Source of the DNA: Halalkalibacter alkaliphilus
GTDB taxonomy: Bacteria; Bacillota; Bacilli; Bacillales; Bacillaceae_D
Length of the DNA: 37,170 nt
Assembly: GCF_023555415.1 (NCBI RefSeq)
Contig: NZ_JAKRYL010000033.1
Span: forward strand, 1-37,170
Direction of reading: 5' to 3'
Below, one piece after another: positions 1-6,993 of the stretch; position 1 is the stretch's first letter, and the number at the start of each line of letters is the position of its first letter. Made by a program: the position numbers and the translations under genes. The notes under the pieces are model-generated. The model had not been told where the DNA came from. It saw only the letters and a program-made list of their open reading frames with translations, and ran no database searches.

Positions 1-104
1 ATTTGGGATTTTCTTGAAAATCCCTGAGATATCATGTATCTCTTTTTCGCTTGGCTTTTGTTCAGTTTTCAAAGAACTCGTTTACCGCCGTTTCATCAGC
101 GACA
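1..104 (-). ncRNA. rRNA operon leader (5' part)
   Basis: Read on the minus strand, this is the start of a Bacillus-type rRNA leader. The strand carries AGTTCTTTGAAAACTGAAC (near 63-78), the conserved element found just upstream of 16S genes in Bacillaceae, about 25 bases downstream of the P2 -10 box. The 16S gene itself would lie to the left of base 1 and is not in the window. The assignment rests on the leader motif plus the tandem promoters next to it. The plus-strand open frame across this stretch (14-238) is not a gene. Confidence 0.75.
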
Positions 105-110
105 TTTATT

Positions 111-139
111 ATCATAACATAACATCTCGTTCTGCGCAA
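111..139 (-). promoter_or_regulatory. rrn promoter P2
   Basis: On the minus strand, TTGCGC (228-233 in P1, 134-139 here) is followed by exactly 17 bases and TATGAT (111-116). The sequence downstream ends in AAATGTCGC, the stretch that usually follows the -10 box of Bacillus rrn promoters. It is the proximal member of a tandem pair reading leftward into the rRNA leader. Confidence 0.75.
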
Positions 140-204
140 CAACTTTTAAAAAGTTTTTTCGCAATCACCACCGATTCAATCAATCGTTCGTGGCGACAAG
201 AGAT

Positions 205-233
205 AATATATCACGAATTACAATTCTGCGCAA
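205..233 (-). promoter_or_regulatory. rrn promoter P1
   Basis: This is the distal tandem promoter, 94 bp upstream of P2: TTGCGC (228-233), a 17-base spacer, then TATATT (205-210) on the minus strand, followed by CTTGTCGCC. It shares the -35 box and the following AGAA with P2 (TTGCGCAGAA in both), so the pair looks like a promoter duplication, as is common for rRNA operons. Confidence 0.7.
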
Positions 234-418
234 TATAGAATTTAAAATTATTTTTTTGCGGCTAGGTTAATAAATCTACCATAGTTCAAGCATACAATCA
301 ACAATAAATAAAATTATAGACGGAGAGAAAGGTTCATTGTCCACTTTATTATTAATAAATCTAAACTGTTACCTGTCTCCTCGTCATGGTCACCCGCTCA
401 TAAATATAACTCTCTAAG

Positions 419-1564
419 CTAAAATCCAATATCACCCTTATTAATCCAACCAATTGTGTTCGTATTATTTAAATGATGGAAGAACAACTTATCGTCCGTT
501 TCCGTTGCTCCGGTGATTTCTGTATAAGAACCTTTTGGATCTTGTAAATCAGCCACAATATCTCCTGACTCATTAATCGCTATAAGATGAGAGTATCCAT
601 TACCTTTAGGCAGCATAAAAGCTGGTAACCGCATAGCTATAGAACGAAGCCACGGTTTATTAGCACTGAAATCTAAAAAATCATTTCGAGGATAGATTAA
701 TCCGATCCAGTACCTTCCATCCTCCCCTTGCATGATGTTATCAGGCAAACCAGGTAAATTATCAACTACTATTTGTGCAGATGTATCCTGTTTGAATGCA
801 CTAATGTTTTCTGCAGTTACGTCTAGTTTCCAAACACGATATTTACCTGTTTCGTTTATTAATAAATGCTGTTCATCTTCACTTAAAGCAATTCCATTTG
901 CAAAGCTTAAGTCATTCATTAAAACTCGTGTTTGTTGTGTTGTAGGATTGTATTCCAATACCCTACCCGTGCTGCTATTCGCTAAAATGTCTAGTTCACC
1001 AGCTCTTCCTACATCACCAATTTCCTTTGCTTTCACTAGCAATGAGGCATCTGAAAAATAAATCAATCCGTTTTTTGCTACGACTACCGCGTCAGCAAAA
1101 TGAGTCGGATAACCATCGGCAGAATTTGTTAGCAGTTCTATCTCCTGTCCCCCACCAATGTTAGTCACCCGAATCAGTCCCCCATGTTCTCCATACAAAG
1201 GATCGGCAATAATCAGTGCTCCCTCAGAATCGAAATCAAATCCAAGCGGACGTCCCCCTGTATTAACAACAACTTGACTTTCTGATCCATCAGGGCGAAC
1301 GCGAATGATTTCTCCATCCTCCATCGCGGCATACAACCAATTATCTCGATACACAATATGCTCTGGTTGATTGAAATGATCTAGTTCAATAAATTCCATC
1401 CCCGCTAACCTACTATTCACTTTATGAGGACCTGTATATCCTTCCGTCTGTGGAGCATCCCAATAAGGTGGGTGAATCGGTACAGGCCATATCAATAAAT
1501 AAAGTGTGAGTAGACAGAACGCACTTAGAACGATAAGTAAATAGCCTTTCTTCTTTAGCTTCAT
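419..1564 (-). CDS. Membrane-anchored SMP-30/strictosidine synthase-like protein
   Basis: A 381-residue beta-propeller protein of the SMP-30/gluconolactonase/LRE superfamily, closest in style to the strictosidine-synthase/APMAP branch. It has one N-terminal membrane segment (about residues 5-25 after MKLKKKG), then a periplasm-facing or extracellular propeller. Propeller-like repeats include GRPLGFDFDSEGALIIAD, LIYFSDAS, LSFANGIALSEDEQHLLINET and GLPDNIMQGEDGRYWIGL; the NGIA and PDN motifs are the usual metal-site/propeller signatures of this family. The frame extends upstream to 1594, but GAAGGG lies 9 bases before the ATG at 1564, so that start is preferred (ATG at 1570 is possible). Likely a lactonase or esterase-type hydrolase acting outside the membrane; the substrate is unknown. 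It appears monocistronic, with an extended -10 promoter at 1728-1736. Confidence 0.8.
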   Translation of the reverse strand: MKLKKKGYLLIVLSAFCLLTLYLLIWPVPIHPPYWDAPQTEGYTGPHKVNSRLAGMEFIELDHFNQPEHIVYRDNWLYAAMEDGEIIRVRPDGSESQVVVNTGGRPLGFDFDSEGALIIADPLYGEHGGLIRVTNIGGGQEIELLTNSADGYPTHFADAVVVAKNGLIYFSDASLLVKAKEIGDVGRAGELDILANSSTGRVLEYNPTTQQTRVLMNDLSFANGIALSEDEQHLLINETGKYRVWKLDVTAENISAFKQDTSAQIVVDNLPGLPDNIMQGEDGRYWIGLIYPRNDFLDFSANKPWLRSIAMRLPAFMLPKGNGYSHLIAINESGDIVADLQDPKGSYTEITGATETDDKLFFHHLNNTNTIGWINKGDIGF

Positions 1565-1727
1565 AATCATTTTCCCTTCGTATATGCTCACCAATCACTA
1601 CTTAACCAATTAAGGAGTAAGAAGAATTTCCTGTTTTCCAAAATTCTCTAACTGGTACCAATCCGCTCCTCTTGCTGATAATGGACGTTTAGTAATTACA
1701 CAACACCTAATGCTCGAAGTCTGTTTA

Positions 1728-1736
1728 ATTATACCA
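1728..1736 (-). promoter_or_regulatory. Extended -10 promoter for the SMP-30-like gene
   Basis: The minus strand reads TGGTATAAT, an extended -10 box (TGnTATAAT). No good -35 is visible, as is normal for extended -10 promoters. Transcription from here would give a leader of about 155 bases before the ATG at 1564, in which I see no convincing structure. Confidence 0.45.
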
Positions 1737-1781
1737 AGCTCAAAAGAATACTAGTATCTCTTAATTTTATTTCCAATTCGT

Positions 1782-1809
1782 AAAAAAACGATCCTACCAT
1801 GAGAATCGT
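1782..1809 (-). terminator. Terminator after mscS
   Basis: On the minus strand an imperfect stem, ACGATTCT paired with AGGATCGT around a CATGGT loop, is followed by a run of seven T. It lies about 125 bases after the mscS stop codon and would end the ytvI-mscS transcript. The rest of 1565-1934 contains only the promoter above and no gene I can recognise. Confidence 0.6.
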
Positions 1810-1934
1810 CCCCAACATCATATTTAATTACCTTACTTACTTTAGTTTCTTCCCCAACAAAGCGCCTGTTAATTCAACAAATTATTGCCATCAGCTGCTA
1901 GCTGTCCATCTTTACACTGTGTATACGATATAAA

Positions 1935-2777
1935 CTATGCAATCTTCACCCCTTCATTCTCTTTCACACACTCAAGGACCTCACGCCAAATAATATCCTC
2001 TGTCATCTTCAATTTCCTCGGTTCAGTTAAATAACGCAACGTCAACTTAATATAACCGTCTTTAACCATAACAGAAACGGCTGGTGTTAAGTCTTGAGAA
2101 TGGAGCATATATTTTTTCGAAGCTTCTTGGACTTTGTCCCTAGCTTCTGTAGAAATATGCTCTGTATGTTTGTTCAAAATCGTTTCAAACTGAGCTTTTG
2201 CTTCTTCCCATTCACTATCAAGTGTCAACCGAACGTCGATTTCATTCCACACATAACCGAACCCCTTACTCGCATTAGAAACAGCATGTGTAAAGAGATA
2301 ATTATTTGGAATGTGAACAACCTTCCCTGTGCTTTGTTCTCCTTCAGCCTTTGATGTTACTTCCATCATCACAAAATGAAAGATTTTTTGATCAATCACA
2401 TCTCCCGCACGATCATTGACAACAACGCGGTCCCCCACTTCAAATGGTTTTTGAATCACAATAATGAGCAATGCGGCAATGTTTGTAAAAATCTCTCTCA
2501 GCGCAATTGCAATTCCCGCCGAAATGAACCCAACATAGATCGTTAAATCAAGCCTCGCTTCAGACCATAACATAATAAAAATCACGACTAGAATGACAGA
2601 ATGTAAATAATAGAACCTTTTACGAGTGACGTAATACAGACTGTTTTCTTTAATCGTTCTATGAAGAAGCTTATTTGTTAGCCTGACAACCTTATAATAA
2701 ATAAGTAAAATCACGAGTGATAAACATGCTTTATAAATAATTGGGTTTGCCTGAAAATAGTGAATAACCTCTTGCAT
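1935..2777 (-). CDS. mscS: MscS-family mechanosensitive ion channel
   Basis: A 280-residue small-conductance mechanosensitive channel of the MscS family: an inner-membrane pore that opens under osmotic downshock. Three N-terminal membrane segments are visible (about residues 15-35, 55-75 and 80-110). The pore-lining TM3 shows the small-residue pattern GFISAGIAIAL followed by REIFTNIAALLIIV, and the MscS beta-domain hallmark PFEVGDRV comes straight after. The C-terminal vestibule domain follows, about residues 120-280. The frame opens at 2795, but GGGGGAAGAG is spaced for the ATG at 2777. It is the second gene of a unit with ytvI (71-base gap) and so probably under the same upstream riboswitch. 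Confidence 0.9.
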   Translation of the reverse strand: MQEVIHYFQANPIIYKACLSLVILLIYYKVVRLTNKLLHRTIKENSLYYVTRKRFYYLHSVILVVIFIMLWSEARLDLTIYVGFISAGIAIALREIFTNIAALLIIVIQKPFEVGDRVVVNDRAGDVIDQKIFHFVMMEVTSKAEGEQSTGKVVHIPNNYLFTHAVSNASKGFGYVWNEIDVRLTLDSEWEEAKAQFETILNKHTEHISTEARDKVQEASKKYMLHSQDLTPAVSVMVKDGYIKLTLRYLTEPRKLKMTEDIIWREVLECVKENEGVKIA

Positions 2778-2847
2778 CTTAATCTCTTCCCCCAAATTTT
2801 CTATTTCTAGTAATCATGAAATTATTACGTTACTAATAACTAAAATC

Positions 2848-3960
2848 TTACTCAACCTTAATAAATCGCCATATACCTTCAAATATTTTTGCCTCATGAA
2901 AAGAGATAAGCAAAACCAGGATTACCGGACCTAAAAATAACCCAATAAACCCAAACAGTTGTAACCCTACAAATAAGGAAATAAGTGTTGCCAATGGATT
3001 CAAACCTAAGCTTGATGATAGTACTTTCGGTTCAGCAAATTGTCGTATAGTAATCGTTAATCCATAGAGGATTAACAACCCCACTCCTAAAAAGAGATTA
3101 CCGGTCATGACGCTATAAATGCCCCATGGAATTAAAATAATCCCTGTGCCTAAATATGGCAACAAGTCGACAACACCGAGAATGAGAGCAATCGTTAAGG
3201 CATGCTCGACTCTTAAGATAAGAAGGCCAATCAAGTTAACGACCGCTGTCATACTAATTAAGATAAACTGAGCTCTTAGAAAACCAATCAGTTTGAATTT
3301 TAAATCTAGATAGACCTGACCCATTTGTTCTTTGATTCGGTTTGGCAGCTTCCTTTTTACAATCGCTTGAAGTCGGTGCCAGTCTTTGCTTATGAAGTAC
3401 AAGGAAAGAAGGACAAAGACAAAAACCGTTAATGTAATCGGAAGTGCCCCAATAAATTGAGAGAGACTGTTTGCAATCGCCTGACCCGCATTCCCAAGAA
3501 TTGAAGCAAACTGACCTCCAAGCTGTTGAATGCTATTTTCAATCGCATCTCTTTGCGCTACATCTAGCTCATCAATAAACCCGATCCCTCTCACCCAAAG
3601 AGGAAAGATATGCTCATTAACATACATCTGGATATGAGTCGAGATGATTTCAATTTGATTTGGCACAAGTCTAGATAAATATTGAAAACCGTCAACAAGC
3701 TTGATGATAAGTAACGTCAGCACGCCTCCAACTAATCCAAACAAGAACAAAATACCTGATAACACGGCCAACGCTCTTGGGAATTTCGCTGACTTCTCTA
3801 ACCAATTCACGACAGGATTAATGAAGAAAGCAATCCCTAATGCAATTAAAAATGGAAACGTAAGCCAAACAACATAATAGAAGACAAGCCACCCTAAAAC
3901 GAGTAATAGAGCTACAATCAATACTCGAAAGATGACTCGAAGCACCTTATTCTCAAACAC
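2848..3960 (-). CDS. ytvI: YtvI-like AI-2E family membrane protein
   Basis: A 370-residue polytopic protein of the AI-2E transporter/permease family (PF01594). It has the family's two N-terminal helices, a long soluble insert (about 90-150), and a C-terminal block of four to five membrane helices carrying DLLPYLGTG, EPKVLSSSLGLNPLATLISL and GLFLGPV. Length and the GLNPLATLISLFVG block match YtvI of Bacillus, a sporulation-associated member. Members of this superfamily have been linked to Na+(Li+)/H+ antiport and to export, but the cargo of YtvI is not established. First gene of a unit with mscS. It is preceded by a yybP-ykoY riboswitch with its own terminator, so expression should rise with intracellular Mn2+. 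That link is inferred from position. Confidence 0.85.
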   Translation of the reverse strand: MFENKVLRVIFRVLIVALLLVLGWLVFYYVVWLTFPFLIALGIAFFINPVVNWLEKSAKFPRALAVLSGILFLFGLVGGVLTLLIIKLVDGFQYLSRLVPNQIEIISTHIQMYVNEHIFPLWVRGIGFIDELDVAQRDAIENSIQQLGGQFASILGNAGQAIANSLSQFIGALPITLTVFVFVLLSLYFISKDWHRLQAIVKRKLPNRIKEQMGQVYLDLKFKLIGFLRAQFILISMTAVVNLIGLLILRVEHALTIALILGVVDLLPYLGTGIILIPWGIYSVMTGNLFLGVGLLILYGLTITIRQFAEPKVLSSSLGLNPLATLISLFVGLQLFGFIGLFLGPVILVLLISFHEAKIFEGIWRFIKVE

Positions 3961-4065
3961 CTACCCACCTCCCAAACCAACCTCTAATAAAATCCAAAAG
4001 AACCAAAAAAGAACTCATCCCCTGTCTCTACTCTCATCTTCTCCAATTTCAGATTTATAATAATA

Positions 4066-4106
4066 TAAGAAAAAGACCTTTACCAAAGTAGGCAAAGGTC
4101 TTACTT
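4066..4106 (-). terminator. Riboswitch expression-platform terminator
   Basis: The minus strand reads AAGACCTTTGCC-TACTTT-GGTAAAGGTCTT followed by TTTCTT: a strong stem with a U-rich tail, immediately 3' of the riboswitch aptamer. The sequence AGACCTTTGCC also occurs once inside the aptamer's closing region (4127-4137), so the two copies can compete for partners. This is the expected wiring of an antitermination switch. Confidence 0.8.
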
Positions 4107-4222
4107 TATTACAGACCTCTACCAATGGCAAAGGTCTGGCTAACAACATTTGATGTTGCCAATAAAGCCGAGGATGCTCTCCCGTGAATGACGACTTTAT
4201 TGTACAGCTACTCCCCTTTAAG
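4107..4222 (-). ncRNA. yybP-ykoY manganese riboswitch (aptamer)
   Basis: On the minus strand the region begins with AAAGGGGAGTAGCTG, continues through AAAGTCGTCA, a GGGAGAGCATCCTC hairpin, GGCTTTATTGGCAACA, and closes with GCCAGACCTTTGCC. These are the conserved blocks of the yybP-ykoY aptamer in order, including the GGGGAGTAG 5' leg and the AGACCTTTGCC 3' leg that form P1. This class binds Mn2+ and normally switches on manganese exporters or related membrane proteins. Here the next genes downstream are ytvI and mscS, with the U-tailed hairpin at 4066-4106 as terminator. Confidence 0.92.
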
Positions 4223-4227
4223 TAGGT

Positions 4228-4233
4228 AGTATA
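4228..4233 (-). promoter_or_regulatory. -10 box for the riboswitch-ytvI-mscS unit
   Basis: TATACT on the minus strand, about 10 bases upstream of the first conserved riboswitch base, is the only good -10 candidate. I see no convincing -35 at 16-18 bases, so a TG-independent weak promoter or an activator is implied. Confidence 0.4.
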
Positions 4234-4320
4234 CGATTATTGAAATCATAATTGATTATGAAGGCGAAAACAACGGGTTTTCTTCTTTTACGTAATTTCT
4301 CATAATCTCGAGGGGATTTG

Positions 4321-4656
4321 CTAAAACAAACTTAGCTGCTGCCCCATTTCCGGTTCCGAATCTTCTTCTGTTTCTTCTGTGTCTTCACTATCTTCTTCCG
4401 GTTCCTTATTAATTGATAGCTCACCAATTCTTTTATATTGTACGTCATTTTCGACTCGGCTCATCTCTATTATTGAATCCGTAACGTACGTTTCTACCAC
4501 AACAGCAATTTGAGGATAAATCTTATATTTTCCAGTTGAATATGCTTTTGAACTTGAACCATTCTCAATTAAATAATCACATAAATTTGTAAGAGTAAAA
4601 AACTCATGTCGCGTTATATAATCCTTGATTAATTCTTTTTCTTTATATGAGAGCAA
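4321..4656 (-). CDS. Small acidic protein with C-terminal sliding-clamp-binding motif
   Basis: A 111-residue protein I cannot assign to a named family. The N-terminal 75 residues look like a compact helical/winged fold (KELIKDYITRHEFFTLTNLCDYLIENG, then a beta-rich part with YPQIAVVVETYV). It is followed by a very acidic, probably disordered linker (about 83-104, mostly E, D, S, T), and the last residues are QQLSLF. QLSLF at a C-terminus is the canonical bacterial beta-clamp (DnaN)-binding pentapeptide form, and a flexible acidic tether before it fits that use. ATG start with GAGGAGGCATTTCC upstream. It is divergent from a DnaQ-type exonuclease gene (about 250 bases apart), which adds a replication/repair context. 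DNA-binding or clamp-regulator roles are inference. Confidence 0.75.
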   Translation of the reverse strand: MLSYKEKELIKDYITRHEFFTLTNLCDYLIENGSSSKAYSTGKYKIYPQIAVVVETYVTDSIIEMSRVENDVQYKRIGELSINKEPEEDSEDTEETEEDSEPEMGQQLSLF

Positions 4657-4907
4657 GGAAATGCCTCCTCTTTTTTATTAAAAGTATAACATTAGTAATG
4701 ATGTCTATTGTAACAAAGTGTTGTTGGATGTGGGGAATTTATGAGAAATCTATTAACCAAAAACCAAACATAAACATTGAGTTACCTTTGTAGGTATCAT
4801 CAACTTATTCATAAATGACATGATGTAAATCCTATTAATCTACGTTATACTAGTATATCCATAGAGTTTTTCCGTACGTCGAACTTTTATTGTTAGGAGG
4901 ACCCCAG

Positions 4908-5534
4908 TTGGATTTTGTTGCAATAGATTTTGAAACAGCTAATACAAACCGTTCGAGTGTTTGTTCGATTGGACTAGTTGTCGTAAAAAATGGCAAGGTT
5001 TCCGAAGAGTATTATCAATTAATTAAACCAACCGATATGTACTTTGACCCCCTTTGTGTGAGAATTCATGGAATTACTCCAAAAGATGTCAAGGATGCCC
5101 CATCATTTAATGAAGCATGGAAGGATATCTCCCACTTGCTTGAAGGTAACCTCGTCATTGCCCATAATGCAAGCTTTGATATGTCTGTATTGAGACACTC
5201 ACTAGATGAGTGTAAGTTCGATTACCCATCATTTCCCTATAACTGTACGGTCAATGTTTCTAAAAAAACATGGCTCGGTCTACATAGTTATTCACTGAAT
5301 GTGGTCGCTGAACATTTACAGATAGAATTTAAACACCACCATGCCCTTGAAGACGCACAAGTAGCAGCGCAAGTATACCTCGAAGCGTGCAAACACAACA
5401 ATGTTTCAAGCCACGAAGAACTCATTGAAAAACTAGAAATTGGTCAAGGAACGGTTTATGCCAACGGCTATACACCAGCACGCGCGAACAAAAAGAGAAG
5501 CAAAAACAAAAGAGATTCGTTGAAAATTAATTAA
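4908..5534 (+). CDS. DnaQ-like DEDD 3'-5' exonuclease
   Basis: A 208-residue exonuclease of the DnaQ/epsilon DEDDh superfamily. Exo I is FVAIDFETAN (Asp7 and Glu9), Exo II is LVIAHNASFDMSVLRHSL, and Exo III is HHHALEDAQVAAQVYL with catalytic His and Asp, so all acidic ligands appear present. A lysine/arginine-rich tail (KKRSKNKRDS) follows the domain and may bind nucleic acid. The TTG at 4908 follows AGGAGG by 7 bases and is chosen over an upstream TTG (4890) that precedes the ribosome binding site. Likely DNA proofreading, repair or RNA trimming; a polymerase partner is not evident. It ends in a clear terminator and stands alone on the plus strand. Confidence 0.85.
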   Translation: MDFVAIDFETANTNRSSVCSIGLVVVKNGKVSEEYYQLIKPTDMYFDPLCVRIHGITPKDVKDAPSFNEAWKDISHLLEGNLVIAHNASFDMSVLRHSLDECKFDYPSFPYNCTVNVSKKTWLGLHSYSLNVVAEHLQIEFKHHHALEDAQVAAQVYLEACKHNNVSSHEELIEKLEIGQGTVYANGYTPARANKKRSKNKRDSLKIN

Positions 5535-5547
5535 CCCAACATATGTA

Positions 5548-5590
5548 AAAGGGATGAACTACTTATATATAAGCGTTCATCCCCTTTTTT
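5548..5590 (+). terminator. Terminator after the exonuclease gene
   Basis: GGGATGAAC, an 18-base A/T-rich loop region, then GTTCATCCC and a run of six T. This is a strong intrinsic terminator 15-20 bases after the stop codon. Its mirror is A-rich, so it may also stop minus-strand transcripts coming from the remnant at 5629-5768. Confidence 0.85.
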
Positions 5591-5628
5591 ATATGATGTA
5601 CAAAGAAATCAACAAAAAAACGATCTCA

Positions 5629-5768
5629 CTAGCGCAGTATTTCTCCTAACATAAGCTCCATCATTCCACCCATAAAACCCGTACTTCCTGCTGCTGTTGA
5701 ATCGGTGAAGTTGGGTGTATAAAGTGTCGCTTATCTAACTCTTCTAACTGTCGAATATCTAAATTCAC
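5629..5768 (-). pseudogene. Remnant of a class III aminotransferase (N-terminal stump)
   Basis: On the minus strand a GTG at 5768, with GGGGAGTGAG upstream, opens a 35-codon frame that stops at 5661. Its residues LEELDKRHFIHPTSPIQQQQ match the typical N-terminus of class III (omega-) aminotransferases, usually followed by the domain of about 430 residues. Here homology ends abruptly after QQQQE. In the next frame a different open stretch runs to a stop at 5629 (TGFMGGMMELMLGEILR), looking like the C-terminal end of another protein. The stretch therefore looks like a deletion junction at the end of the catabolic operon: the aminotransferase was lost except for its ribosome binding site and first 28 or so codons. 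Assignment is by motif memory only. Confidence 0.55.
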
Positions 5769-5860
5769 TTTAACTCACTCCCCAAATCATTCTCACATGC
5801 CACTTTTCTCCGCCATTCTCTTCACTCCCATCACTATTTTTGATCAATTTTTAAAAACTA

Positions 5861-6952
5861 CTAAATGACATATTCCTCCATCTCACTGGAATTACCAGAT
5901 GAGACATATATTCTTTTCTCAGACAAATCCATAATTATCGAGAAAACTGTTTCCATTTGACGATGTGCAGGAACATGACTATTAGAAAAATGTTGAATGG
6001 AATTAGGTGCATTAAAATCATCTGTTAACCACTTTTGAAAGTGCTCAGCGGAAATTGACTCTTCTTTCTGTAAAGCAACTCGAATTAATTGCTCAGCTCT
6101 GTTCTTCCTTATATACGAGTCTTCATATTTAAACTCATTAAGATCTCGAACAGATTTTTTCATTTCTCTGGACAGCAGATGGTTTGTATGAACTACATAC
6201 CCTTCAGGATTAAATAAAATATCTATTCCCTTTGGAGATACTTCTATATTCATTGCTTGTGCTCTACCATTTCCTTCATCACTTCCAAGCAAAAAGTTAG
6301 CTGGAGAGGCGAGCTGTTGATGACTCACTTTTGAAATGGCCTCAGCAAGTGTACTTGAATTTAAGATTGCACGTAATCCTAAATGGAGAGGGACTTTGGT
6401 TTCAAGACAATCGGTATGAAGAGCATTTAAACAAACCCCAATCCCACGGCTGTTGCACCCTACCTTTCCAATCAATCCACCCTCTGTAACCATTTTAATA
6501 TTTGGTTTCCCCTCTTGTTCAATATCAAGAAGTAAAAGACTATTCCTTTGCTCTGCTTTCCAGTCCCAGTTCTGACCGATGATGGCTTTTGTTCCTATAG
6601 GAGGATACACCCCTATAGCCGTACAGCCATCTGAAAAAGTTGTTGATTGATTCATACGTGTTAAAGCAATCTCGCTTCTCGTATTTAAGACGAGAATGTC
6701 GTCAAAAGTAGTACCCGAGCCGTTTGCAACACCTTGCATTTCTTCAATGAAGTTTTTTTCGTATTTCTCAATTGCTTCTAGATGATTTCGTGCAAGATTG
6801 ATAGCATCATCCCAGCTAATATTTTTAAATTGACTGAATAAGCGCTCGTATGTTTCTAAACTTTGATGAATTTGTGCTTTTCCTTCGGCACCGTGTATAT
6901 AACCTATCTGATGAGGAGTGCCTTTTGCTTTTATCGCTTTAATTCTATTCAC
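5861..6952 (-). CDS. C45-family peptidase / acyl-CoA:6-APA acyltransferase-like amidohydrolase
   Basis: A 363-residue Ntn-hydrolase of the C45 (penicillin acyltransferase, AAT) family. The nucleophile is the Cys of SDGCTAIG (about Cys110), preceded by Gly so that autocatalytic cleavage of the G-C bond can expose it. The oxyanion-side motif GQNWDW and the region ITEGGLIGKVG-like (VTEGGLIGKVGCNSRGIGVCLNAL) follow as in the family. Such enzymes hydrolyse or transfer amide-linked acyl groups on small molecules in the cytoplasm. The GTG start has a tight GGGG 2-3 bases upstream; no better start is visible. Seventh-to-last step of the operon: it sits 41 bases after the saccharopine-dehydrogenase-like gene. 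In context it may release an amine or amino acid from the imported compound. Confidence 0.82.
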   Translation of the reverse strand: MNRIKAIKAKGTPHQIGYIHGAEGKAQIHQSLETYERLFSQFKNISWDDAINLARNHLEAIEKYEKNFIEEMQGVANGSGTTFDDILVLNTRSEIALTRMNQSTTFSDGCTAIGVYPPIGTKAIIGQNWDWKAEQRNSLLLLDIEQEGKPNIKMVTEGGLIGKVGCNSRGIGVCLNALHTDCLETKVPLHLGLRAILNSSTLAEAISKVSHQQLASPANFLLGSDEGNGRAQAMNIEVSPKGIDILFNPEGYVVHTNHLLSREMKKSVRDLNEFKYEDSYIRKNRAEQLIRVALQKEESISAEHFQKWLTDDFNAPNSIQHFSNSHVPAHRQMETVFSIIMDLSEKRIYVSSGNSSEMEEYVI

Positions 6953-6993
6953 ATCCCCTATTATTCTCGTATTTTAGAACGTTACTTTTATTA

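Noticed and set aside
14-238. 74-codon plus-strand open frame
   Set aside because: It lies across tandem rrn promoters and the start of the rRNA leader on the other strand; no ribosome binding site.
4890-4907. Upstream TTG start for the exonuclease
   Set aside because: This start would lie before the AGGAGG; the TTG at 4908 has correct spacing and begins at the conserved exonuclease domain.
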